A DNA stretch of 64,000 nucleotides from the NCBI GenBank assembly GCA_014529385.2, contig CM043957.1, positions 84,532,881-84,596,880 of the forward strand. Direction: 5' to 3'. Position 1 is the stretch's first letter. Each line of letters starts with the position of its first letter. Under the pieces are notes generated by a model, which did not search any database, had not been told where the DNA came from, and saw nothing but the letters and a program-made list of their open reading frames with translations. Positions 54,038 through 63,609 of this stretch are shown here, one piece after another. A program made the translations under genes and the position numbers. The DNA comes from Adiantum capillus-veneris (taxonomy: Eukaryota; Streptophyta; Polypodiopsida; Polypodiales; Pteridaceae).

Positions 54038-55958
54038 AAATCAAGGACCTAGAAACTAGCCTGACAGACCTAGAAACTATAAAATCTTGACTCTTGGTAA
54101 TCCAAATGCAAAAAAACTTGGGGGATAGCTTTAAAACATCAGTATCTACAAGCATGCCAAATTTGGTTGAATTTGGGCTCCAAAGTACGATCGCGATCGG
54201 TGTACCTATACCTCAGATTTGTACCAGATTTGATGAGTAGACTCTCCAAGGGTATACAAACATAAAAGTCTAAAGGACCTAGGGTCAAAAACCACAAAAA
54301 ATTGGTCAAAACCACTGAATACAGATCCAAGTAAAAAACTGCTAAACTGACACAGAAATTGACTTTCAGTAGACCAAAACACATCAAAACTGGGAAGAAA
54401 CCATGCAGAGGGATAGCCGGTGCATAGGACAAGCCTAGGTATCTCTCATATCCCAAAACAAACACCAAAATCAAGTCAAACTGATAAAATTGGAAAATCA
54501 GGCACTTCATACCAAGAAACTGTAAAATCTTGACTTTTTTGAGTCCAAATACAAAAGTGTCTGGCAGGTAGTCTCAAAATAGCCTAGTGAACAACCTGGT
54601 GAAGTTTCATCCAATTTGGGCTCAAAACTACGATTGCGATTGGTGTACCTCAGTGCCAGATTTTGACCAGACTTTACCCACACATACACCTAGGTTATAT
54701 AAGATACCATGAGTTTTCAAAATTCAAAAAAGTGACCAAAATAGCCAAAAATAGCAGACAGACAAAAAACCACTGCAGTAGACCAAGATCTGGTGAAAAC
54801 TTGACTTTTTCTTGTCCAAATTCAAAAAGATTTGGGGAGTAGATTGTACACATCATTGTCTACCATATCCACAAGTTTCACCTGAAAAGGAGCTGGTACT
54901 ACGATCGCGATCGGTGTACCATAGTGACATTTTGAGTTGAGACTTGGTGAGTAGGTAGCTGATATCTAGACAAACAAATTTCTCAGAAGAACCAGGGTCA
55001 AAAAACCAAAAGACAGTTGTCAAATAGGGCAAACATTGATCACTGATCCTTCAGACTAAAATTTTGAGAAAATTCAAGTCTTTGTGATCCAAATGCAAAG
55101 TGGGTTTGGGAATAGACTAATCATACCCATGTCTATCAACTCCTAAAATTTCATGCAAAAAGGAGCTGGAACTACGATCGCGATCAGTGTACCCTAGTGA
55201 CATTTTAGATTGAAAATTTATGAGTAGGTAGCTGACATCTAGTGCAACATATTTTCCAAAAGGAGCAAGGTGAAAAAAGCAAAAGAAAGTGGTCAAAAGT
55301 CCCAAATACACAATCAGACCATTAACTACAAAACCACCTCGGATTTGGATTTTTATTGGTCAAAACATCTCCAAATTCAAAAATACAAAGACACTTGGTA
55401 TCAAGACATCAAGGGCTAGCTACTGTGCAAAAATCTTCCAAATCTGTGACATGGGGTCAACGATCGCGATCGGTGTACCTGTACATAGTGAGGGTATTTG
55501 ACTTCATAAGTTTGTAGACCTACTTGAGTACATCCCAAATCTCAAGTTTGAGTGAAAAATACCCTCTGGAATCCAAGATACAAGCACAACATCTCTTTGT
55601 GTCTTGATCCTGAAACTGTTTTGAGTGTTGTTTCAAGTGAAGTTCACTAAAATTGCTCTAATTTTTGACACACAACTCCAAATTGAGTCAGGCATAGCTA
55701 GGAAGAAAGCTTGCGGGCAATAGCACACACCTGGTTTTAGAGCTGCATTTTTCTAAGTTTCCTAAATCCAAACTTTTAGGGTACCCAAAACTAGTTTTCA
55801 AAGACCAAAAGAGTCACAAATTCCTTACTTTTGAGAGACCTTACCAGGGGCAAAAAGAGATAAGTTACACTAATCCAAAGTGGGCTTGTCAAGGAAAATC
55901 TTGAGAGATTTGAGTGAACCTTATCATGATAAATCATTCACCACCAGGGTTTTCTACT
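54038..55958 (+). mobile_element. Inserted X leader fragment inside copia pol
   Basis: About 1.9 kb between the reverse-transcriptase frame (which ends at VGVVSNTK) and RNase H (MSNPGKKHW), where an intact copia element has about four codons. It is the same tandem leader as 43155-45020, with palindromes at 54187, 54630, 54901, 55174 and 55460, and ends in the first ten or so codons of X gag. AACCCTGGT, on the minus strand, occurs at both junctions. No X LTR is present. Confidence 0.85.
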
Positions 55959-56867
55959 CTACTTAGTGTTGCTGACAACTCCCACTGCATGTGCAATGTC
56001 AGGTCTTGTAGCCACCATGGCATACATGAGACTACCACAAGCTGAAGCATAAGGAATTTTAGCCATCGCAGCTTTTTCCTCAGCAGATTTGGGACAATCG
56101 TTCTTACTAAGTTTCAAATATGCAGGCAATGGAGTACTCAAGGCCTTCCCCTTCTGCATGTTGAAACGATCAAGAACCTTGTGCACATACTCTTTTTGAG
56201 AAAAGTACAACAACCTCTTCTTACGATCACGAGTAATGCGCATACCCAAAATGTGATTGGCTTCACCCAAATCTTTCATGTCGAATTGACTTTTCAGGTT
56301 GGTTTTCAAGTAAGCAATGTCCTTCTTAGAATGACCAGCAATAAGCATGTCATCTACATAAAGGATAAGCATAATAATCTGCCCATTTGGTTGTCTTTTC
56401 ATGTAAAGACATGGATCCTCATTATTGCGCTTATAGCTTAGGGAACGCATAAATGCATCAAACTTTTGATACCATTGTCTAGACGATTGCTTCAAACCAT
56501 AGAGATTTTTCAGAAGCTTACAGACCAAATGTTCCTTGCCCTTGAACACAAACCCTTCAGGTTGTTGCATATAAATCTCTTCCTCAAGATCACCATGTAA
56601 GAAAGCTGTAATGACATCCATTTGATCAAGCGCCATATCTTCAGTGGCAACCAAAGCAAGCAACATTCTTAGTGTCGTCATCTTGACCACTCGAGAAAAG
56701 ATTTCCTGGAAATCTACACCATATTCTTGCTTGAAACCTTTGGCCACTAAACGAGCTTTGTAATTCTCAACATTGGATGCAATCTTCTTCTTGTAAACCC
56801 ATTTACAAGGCAAAGCTGTCCTACCGTTTTGGCAATGGAACAAGTTCCCATGTTTTGTTCTTTGCAA
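55959..56867 (-). CDS. Copia reverse transcriptase
   Basis: 302 codons. The RVT_2-type blocks are clear: CKWVYKKKIASNVENYKARL, AKGFKQEYGVDFQEIFSRVV, DQMDVITAFLHGDLEEEIYM, QQPEGFVFKGKEHLVCKLLK, NLYGLKQSSRQWYQKFD, then the active site LILYVDDMLIAG with the Asp pair, DMKDLGEANHILGMRITRDR and YVHKVLDRFNMQKG. The frame carries no internal stop and differs from that of integrase upstream. It ends in VGVVSNTK followed by TAG, where the X leader begins. Active-site residues are intact, so this domain decayed late or recently. Confidence 0.93.
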   Translation of the reverse strand: MQRTKHGNLFHCQNGRTALPCKWVYKKKIASNVENYKARLVAKGFKQEYGVDFQEIFSRVVKMTTLRMLLALVATEDMALDQMDVITAFLHGDLEEEIYMQQPEGFVFKGKEHLVCKLLKNLYGLKQSSRQWYQKFDAFMRSLSYKRNNEDPCLYMKRQPNGQIIMLILYVDDMLIAGHSKKDIAYLKTNLKSQFDMKDLGEANHILGMRITRDRKKRLLYFSQKEYVHKVLDRFNMQKGKALSTPLPAYLKLSKNDCPKSAEEKAAMAKIPYASACGSLMYAMVATRPDIAHAVGVVSNTK

Positions 56868-57051
56868 TATTGGATAGCTCCCTCTTCATAGCATGTTCCC
56901 ACTGAACCTTATCATTGTCTAGCATATCCTCTTTGTAACAAGAAGGCTCACCACTATCTGTCAGTAACACAAAGTCCACGCCTGGAACAAACCATTCTGG
57001 TGGATGTGAGACTCTTTGAGATCTCCTCAGCTGATTAGAGCTTGTACTAGC

Positions 57052-57735
57052 CTATGTAGTAATTGGCTCTAGAGCTATCTGTGTAGGAGGTGATACATCG
57101 GAAAACGTCACTTTCTGGAATTCAACCTCTTTCGTTGGCTGCCTATGCATCTTGGTCTCATTGAAGACAACATCACTGCTACGGATTACTGATCGGCTTT
57201 CCGGATCCCATAAATGATAGCCAAATTGACCATCTACACCATATCCAATAACGATGCATTTCCTGGACTTAGGGTCAAGCTTAGCACGCAACTCCTTGGG
57301 TACATGTGCATAAGATTCGCAGCCAAATGTACGGAGTTTTTCATAAGACAACTTATGTCCTGACCATAACTCCAAAGGTACACGAAACTGTAATGAAGCA
57401 TGTGGTGATCTATTGATCAAATACACAGCACTGTATAATGCTTCATCCCAAAACGCTTGCGGTAAATTAGCCTGTGATAGCATAGACATAATCCTCTCTT
57501 GGATGGTCCTATTCATTCATTCGGCAACACCATTTTGTGCAGGTGTATAAGGAGCTGTAAACTCGCGCTTAATTTCCCTACTTGAATAGAAGTTTGCAAA
57601 CTCTTTGAAGACATATTCTCCACCATTTTCTGAGCGTAAAGCTTTCAACTTATGTTCAGACTGAGTTTCCACACTAGATAAGAACTTTTTGAAACAAGAA
57701 AAAGTCTCATCTTTAGACTTCATGGCATAAACCCA
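57052..57735 (-). pseudogene. Copia integrase core and C-terminus
   Basis: Two stretches in one frame, split by a TGA. The first (57723-57517) has LKALRSENGGEYVFKEFANF, with Glu where the second catalytic Asp (RSDNGGE) is usual, and APYTPAQNGVAE. The second (57516-57052) begins MNRTIQERIMSMLSQANLPQ and includes WDEALYSAVYLINRSPHASL, TFGCESYAHVPKELRAK and CIVIGYGVDGQFGYHLWDPE. The break lies between NGVAE and MNRTI, where copia elements have Arg, consistent with CGA to TGA. Catalytic Glu is in the QNGVAE region. The substituted Asp and the stop suggest loss of function. Confidence 0.88.
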
Positions 57736-57741
57736 AACATG

Positions 57742-58530
57742 TCATGTTGCATCGTCAATGAGTGTAACATAATAAGACGCACCACCATGGGATTTAGAAG
57801 GCATAGGCCCAAATAAATCACTATGCACAAGCTCTAAGGGCTTTCTTTCTTTGTCAAAAGAGTGTGTACGGTGTGCTCGTGTTTGCTTACCATATTGATA
57901 GTGTTCACAAAAGGGAAAATAAAAAAATGATAAAGACGATAAGTAGCCTAAACGAGAAAGAGTTTCCATTCCCTTCTTTGACATATGACCTAACCGGCTA
58001 TGCCACAAAGCAACAGTTGGCAGCTCGGTTACGAAAAGAACACTGTTCTTGTCAGATACATAAAGAGGATAAAGTGTACCAACTTTAGAATGATGGGCTA
58101 AAATAAGATAACCTTTCGCAATACGCCAAGACTGCTGATGAAAAGTGACTTTGTAACCCAAGTCATCAAGACGTCCAATCGAAATCAAATTTCGTGTCAA
58201 AGCTAGAACATGACGCACATTATGTATGGTAAACCTCACCCCATTTTCCATAACCATAGCAATATCACCTATGCCCACAATGTCACAAGAGTAGCTGTCA
58301 CCTAGCATAACAGTGCCAATGGTTTCCTCATATGTAGTAAACCAATGTCTATGAGGTGTGACATGCAACGAAGCACCCGAATCAAGAATCCATGTATGGG
58401 ACACTTCACCACTAACAAGTAGCTCTGCTGGCATAGAACTCTGCAAAGATAGAATTTCTTGTGCATCATAAAATACATCATTATTTTCAGTCAACATATT
58501 GATGTCTTGTGAATCACAATCATCTTGCAC
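57742..58530 (-). pseudogene. Copia protease and N-terminal integrase
   Basis: 262 codons in the same frame as gag and as the rest of integrase. The protease active site is SHTWILDSGASLHVTPHRHW. A GAG-pre-integrase block follows (TVALWHSRLGHMSKKGMETL), then a zinc finger with FCEHYQYGKQTRAH, and the integrase core start LELVHSDLFGPMPSKSHGGA with the first catalytic Asp. It stops at TGA 57744-57742 just after the LIDDAT block, where Trp is expected, consistent with TGG to TGA. The codon used as a start in this frame (GTG) is not natural. Confidence 0.9.
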
Positions 58531-58539
58531 TATGTTCAG

Positions 58540-59403
58540 TTCTTCAATCTTAACCGAACTCTTTGGTTTCTCCTCTTTATCATCATTGTCTTTGCCTTTG
58601 CCTTTACCTTTGTCACGCTTCCAAGCATAACAATCTTTCTTTATGTGACTAAACTTATCACAATAATGGCATTGAACATTGCGATGACTAGGAGACTTTG
58701 ATCTACCCTTTGAAGCATCTCTATTTCCCTCTTTCTTGGATTCACGATTCCAAGAACGACCTTTATGCTATTTTCCATCCTTTTGCACATAATGAGCTTC
58801 GCCATGATGCGAGCTATTCATAGACTTGCGGCGCATTTCCTCTGACAAAAGAGAACTAGTGACATCAATGTACACTAGCGTACCATTAGGAGTAGAGTTA
58901 CTGACAGCTGTGCAAAAGATATCCCATGAGGGTGGCAACGAACAAAGCAAGAAGATTGCTTTCATCTCATCATCAATATTGATCCGTTGTGCACGAATCT
59001 GGGCTAACAGAGAATCAAAGTCATTAATATGACTGGCAACACTGGATGACTCCTTCATGCGAAGGTTAGACAGTTTTCGCATCATGAAAACCTTATTACT
59101 TTCCGTATCCTTTTCATAAGTGTTGCATAACTTTTGCCATAAAGCATAGGCAGATTCACATTCTAGCACTGAAAAGTACATTGACTCAGCAAGGTGCAAT
59201 CTAATAGTAGATCTGCATAGCTCATCAAGCTCTTCCCACAGAAACTGAGTCAAATTCATCTCTTCAGTCCGCGTCGCTTAAATAATAGGCAATTTCTGTT
59301 TCTTTTGGACAAGCATATCTTGCATCTAATTCTTCCAAAGCTGAAAATTAGTGCCATCAAACTTCTTTATGTCATAAATGTCACGGTCTTTGCTAGTAGA
59401 CAT
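58540..59403 (-). pseudogene. Copia gag (UBN2-type) with CCHC knuckle
   Basis: Starts at ATG 59403 (MSTSKDRDIYDIKKFDGTNF). Two stops follow, at the codon after QLWKN and in KLPII*ATR, and the frame then stays open from 59259 to 58768. The capsid-like part includes FLWEELDELCRSTIRLHLAE, ALWQKLCNTYEKDTESNKVF, LRMKESSSVASHINDFDSLL and LLCSLPPSWDIFCTAVSNST, typical of copia gag. After TAG at 58770-58768 (CAG expected) come a basic linker and a knuckle, CHYCDKFSHIKKDC, near 58655-58615, then a Lys/Gly/Asp-rich tail that runs into protease. All breaks are in-frame stops. Confidence 0.88.
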
Positions 59404-60460
59404 GGTGACAAAACTACCAAAAGATTCTGGGAAAATTTCGACAGAGTTTCCTTTGTATTTGGGACTATGTCAACCAAAATACGAGACAAAATGACCAAGT
59501 ATGTCACGCACAAAGCATAGAAGAGAGCAATGCCTCTCAAAAGTACACTATATAGAGACCAATTGAGGCGCATAAACAGTCAAACTGACCATAGACCGCC
59601 AACTCGACATCAAAAGCACCTATACCACTCTATACATATCCTATGGCGAGGCCTCGTAAGGGATGCTCCAACTACCTGTATCACCGAAGGTATCTCCACA
59701 TTTAAGAATACCCCAGCTCAATGAAAACCTCACGCTATCGACCCTCAACAACATAGGTTATGCAACAAAAAAAGTATAGCCAAGTCTCAGAAATGGCTAT
59801 CTTCCGGACCAAGTCTTAGAAATGGCTGAGACTGCCATACTAGCCAAAAGATGGCTCCACAGAAGAGTACAATGGCAGTATCCACAAAGACGTACAAGTC
59901 TGTCAAGACGCTCAAATAGGCGTCAAAAGCATATGCCTGCAACTAAACATCCCTGCGGGGAGTCAATTCGCTCTCAAAAGAGCTCAAACAGTGTCAAAAT
60001 TGTCAACATATGCATGTACGCATAAACAACTGCTCCCACTGGAACCATAATATCGAAAGCACTGAAACCTGTAGCCTGTACCTGTACCTGTACCTGTAGT
60101 CAAAGAAGACAATGTTGTCAAGCTCCCACTCTATGTGTGTGTATGAGGCCACTCCGAAAGAGGCTACACACTCCCGAATGAGCCGTGGGCTCTCGTAGAT
60201 GGAAGAGACTACAACAATGGTACATGTAAACTAGCTATGGAAGCACTGCAGCACAAACTACCACAAGAGAGCTGAAAATTTCAGCTCCTGAACCGTAGCT
60301 CTAATGGGGTTTCTGATGGCTCGAATGGCTCCGAAAGGGGGGTAAAACCCTAGGACGCATGGTGTAAACGCTCTCGGGAAGCTGAACTTGCCAATGGCAA
60401 AATCGGAATCCTATTTGCACTCTTGAAAGTGCGCACGCGCGCGAAAACAATTTTGAGAAT
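59404..60460 (-). other. Copia leader
   Basis: About 1.05 kb without a gene. 59636-59945 is alike to the leader of the gypsy element (26404-26712) and to 33450-33725. It includes cctgtacctgtacctg repeats near 60070-60100. Confidence 0.8.
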
Positions 60461-60478
60461 GAAACCGCTCTGATACCA
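60461..60478 (-). other. Primer-binding site for initiator tRNA-Met
   Basis: The minus strand reads TGGTATCAGAGCGGTTTC two bases inside the 5' LTR, the usual copia primer-binding site. Confidence 0.92.
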
Positions 60479-60480
60479 AA

Positions 60481-60739
60481 TGATGAGGAGGAGTTGGGAG
60501 CACATTGGAAGAAGAATACGCACGCACACACTCACACACACACCACCATAGCCACACACAGGTTGAAGGGGGAGAGCCAACGTACTATATGCCCCCTTTA
60601 TTTTTTTTCTTATCTTATGCACTAAGGCACAATACACATTGTACTTAGTGTTAGTGGCTCACACAAGTGTGTAGCTGTACACTTAGGGTTAGTTGCAGTT
60701 AGTGATGGGCAGTCGGCCACATGGCCATTAAACCTAACA
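60481..60739 (-). repeat. Copia 5' LTR
   Basis: 259 bp; ends TGATGAGGAG and ACCTAACA on the plus strand (TGTTAGGT...CATCA on the coding strand). GTACG follows at 60740. Confidence 0.93.
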
Positions 60740-62300
60740 GTACGAGAGCATAAGTCTTTTTTATACCTGGGTGCCCTCACTTGGACTGTCATGACATTCA
60801 GAAAGAATTTGGCGCTGAATGTCCATGTTCGTCGGTACACAAACGAGTCTCCCCTTGTGGAGTAGGTACCCATTATCAATGGAGAAATTCTTCCATAGAT
60901 GTAGTTCATCACTCGACGGATAAGAACTGTGTGTGGAGGTTAACGACACACTACCAGCATTGGAGTGAGAAGGATCCCTCATTTGCACATGGCTCCACAC
61001 TTTGGAGTATACATCATCATGGTCATAGTTGCCCTTCAGAGAATCCAAAAATTCACTACAAAGTTCCATGAACAAAAGGGAATTGATCTCAAGCATACGA
61101 CTAAGAGCATCACCCACCACATTGTATCATCCTTTATGATACCAGAGCTATGCGCCATAATCGTGAAGGATCTCAGCCCACCTGGCCTTTTGACCCTTCA
61201 AGTCTGTTTGTTGTGTAAACCATTTCATGCTTTCATGGTCAAACACAATCTCAAACTGAGGTCCATACAAATAATGTCTTCATGTCTTTAAAGCAGACAC
61301 TATTGTGTAGAGTTCACGTTCATAACCAGAATAATTCTGTTGCGCGGAATCAAGATTCTTGCTTTCAAATGCAATTGGCCTCCCCTCTTGTAGAAATATG
61401 GATCCATTAGCACGATTACTGGCATCCGTTTCCAAAACAAATGGCTTTAAAGGATCCGCAATAGCTAGAATACGAGCTGTAGCTAATGCATCCTTGAGTG
61501 TATCAAAACTTGGTTGTTGAGCGTCCCCCCACAGGAAGGTCTTTCCTTTTCTTTTCAGCTGGTTCGTCATCGGAACAATAATATTAGCATAGTTTTTAAC
61601 GAACTTTCGATAAAAATCTGTAAATTCCAAGAAAATTTGTAACTCTTATATATTTTTAGGAGAAGGCCACTGTCGAATGGCATCCACTTTGGATTGATCC
61701 AAGTGCAGCCCAGTAGCTGAGATAACATGCCCAAGATAGTGAATTTCCTCCTTGAGAAAATCACACTTGGAGTTTTTGGCATATAACTTATTTGTTCATA
61801 ACAATCCAAACACCTGCCTCAAATGTTGCAAGTAATCTTCCTTAGAACTATATACGAGAATGTCATCGAGAAAAACAATAACAAATGTTCCCAAGTACGG
61901 TCTCAAGGCACTATCCATGAGTGTCATGAATGTTGCGGGCGCATTGGTTAACCCAAAAGGCATAACCAAAAACTCGTAATGTCTAAACCTTGTTTGGAAT
62001 GAAGTTTTGTGTATATCAGCAAGTCGAATACGTACTTATGATAACCCGACCGCAAGTCTATCTTCGTGAAAATACAAGCATGAGTGAGCTTGTCGAACAA
62101 CTCATCCACGCGTGGTACTGGGTACTGTTCTTAACCATGACCACATTTAATCCACGGTTGTCTATTCACATGCGCATAGTAACATCCTTTTTCTTCACTA
62201 AGAGGATAGGAGAAGCCCATGGTGAAGAACTCGGTTGGATAAACCCTCTGCTAAGATGGTCAGCAAGCTGACGTTCCACCCAACAGCTTCAGAATAACTC
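60740..62300 (-). pseudogene. Gypsy reverse transcriptase and RNase H remnant, right flank of copia
   Basis: Read on the minus strand from about 62290. An N-terminal RT block (SSPWASPILLVKKKD-like) is followed by a block near 62100-62050 ([20 protein letters not shown]), [14 protein letters not shown] (about 61950) and the active site [13 protein letters not shown] (about 61885-61850). A thumb block (SKVDAIRQWPSPKN) and RNase H (61630-61280, FVLETDASNRANGSIFLQEG) follow, then NVVGDALSRM near 61115. Stops and frameshifts occur about every 200-300 bp. At 60740 the copia element interrupts; the continuing integrase is at 53161-52720. The overall type is a chromovirus-like or Reina/CRM-like pol, but the clade is uncertain. 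Confidence 0.88.
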
Positions 62301-62363
62301 ATTCTGTAGGGATAGATTGTAAAGACTAGGGTGTCAAAATGCATGCAATTCATCAAAACAAGT

Positions 62364-62459
62364 TTTCCCTCTCTCCTCATCCCATGCACGAGCTCGCAGC
62401 TTGTCCGTGCGCACGCAGATGAGCTGTGAGCTCGTGCATGGAATGAGGAGAGAGGGAAA
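62364..62459. repeat. 96-bp near-perfect hairpin
   Basis: Left arm tttccctctctcctcat then cccatgcacgagctc pairs with right arm gagctcgtgcatgg then atgaggagagagggaaa; the loop is about 30 bases. The arms differ by a single unpaired base or so. Likely a MITE or foldback remnant. Confidence 0.85.
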
Positions 62460-63030
62460 TAGGACATCCAATGCTTGTGTGAAAATGCCAACTTGCATAA
62501 CATTTTAAAATCCTGGAGCTTTAGGTGCATGTTTAATCACACTGCATGGAAATTTGGAGCAAGCAGACAAACTTGATAGACCTCTTATGAGACTCTTACA
62601 AAGGATATATACATACAATGGTAATAATGCCAGTATTGTCCACATTGAGTCAAAGAATATTTGTGGGATTCTTCCAGCTTGTAGTGTAAAAATATTTACA
62701 TACAATGTCCACATCCAATTTCATCACCAACAACTCACAATGTCTCATCTAGCCCTCATTAAGCCATTGCCTTTTTGTATCAAAATGATAATAACCAAAA
62801 ACTACTTTTGAAACTGTTTACACATAACATCACCTCTTGCAAAAATTGAATACAGTAGGAACAATACAACATCGCTTCTTGCGCTAACAAAAAATACCCA
62901 GCTTTGTAACTCAATTCTGGCAAAAACACCAGCAAAGTTGTTTTATCCGTAATTCAATTTTGGTGAAAAAATTTGCAGTAAATAGAGCATCACCTCTTGC
63001 TAACTGTGATTAAAAAAATGTGTCCTCCAT
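62460..63030. other. Unassigned spacer
   Basis: No gene was found. The phrase atcacctcttgc recurs (about 62828 and 62988, with a variant near 62870), which hints at a decayed repeat. Confidence 0.4.
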
Positions 63031-63039
63031 GTTGCTCCC

Positions 63040-63090
63040 ACGCATGAGCTCGTAGCTCATCCGCACGCATGGGAGCAGGAGGGAGGGCAA
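63040..63090. repeat. Second, related hairpin
   Basis: gctcccacgcatgagct...agctcatccgcacgcatgggagc is an imperfect inverted repeat whose core (catgagctcgtagctcatccg) resembles that of 62364-62459 (cacgagctcgcagcttgtccg). Confidence 0.65.
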
Positions 63091-63317
63091 GGAGGGGGAC
63101 GGTTACGGAGTGAGTTTGACGAAGCAAGCTTTGGAGTGAGCCTTTTTTTTTTCATCCCACCACCACTACCTCCCATTGCCGCCCCTTAGCACCCATCACC
63201 ACCCACCATCCTAGCCCACCACTGGTGGTTAGTGGTGCTAACTTACTACCTTCATGTGCCGCCCCTACTCCTACCACCACCACCCATTGCCGCCCCTCCC
63301 TCCAGTGGAGTAGCCAA

Positions 63318-63386
<69 letters not shown>

Positions 63387-63388
63387 AG
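63318..63388. repeat. (TC)n and (AC)n microsatellites
   Basis: A TC run of about 42 bases runs directly into an AC run of about 26 bases. Confidence 0.95.
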
Positions 63389-63609
63389 CCGTTTTTTGAC
63401 CTAGTAGACAGCAGTTCACTCTTTTGATCATAACTCACTCATTTGAACTCTGATTTAGTTGATCTATAGCCTCAATCGAAGAGCACAAAGTCCTCTACGC
63501 ACTGATGTAAAGACATAAATTTTCTGAGCAATGGAAGGCTTTACTGTAACAACATCTCAGAGTTGAAAAACTGTCAAATTTTTGCGTTTTTGTTGCCGAC
63601 TTGAAGGCA

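Larger units (their letters stand above)
52681..55955. repeat. Right copy of the 3.27-kb direct duplication
   Basis: Collinear with 41790-45055. This copy carries the complete copia 3' end and, after the X leader fragment, returns to copia pol. Its gypsy fragment joins, across the copia insertion, to the gypsy fragment at 60.74 kb. Confidence 0.93.
53162..60739 (-). mobile_element. Nearly complete Ty1/copia retrotransposon, interrupted by an X leader
   Basis: Minus-strand element with LTRs at 53162-53418 and 60481-60739, target duplication GTACG, an initiator tRNA-Met primer-binding site and a polypurine tract (AAGTGGGAGAA beside the left LTR). From the 5' end the order is leader, gag, protease, integrase, reverse transcriptase, a 1.9-kb insertion and RNase H. 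Protease-integrase before reverse transcriptase is the copia order. gag through integrase share one frame with several stops; reverse transcriptase is in another. It inserted into a degenerate gypsy element. Confidence 0.93.

Noticed and set aside
60461-60478. Possible tRNA gene
   Set aside because: It is only the 18-base complement of the initiator tRNA-Met 3' end (primer-binding site); no cloverleaf surrounds it.
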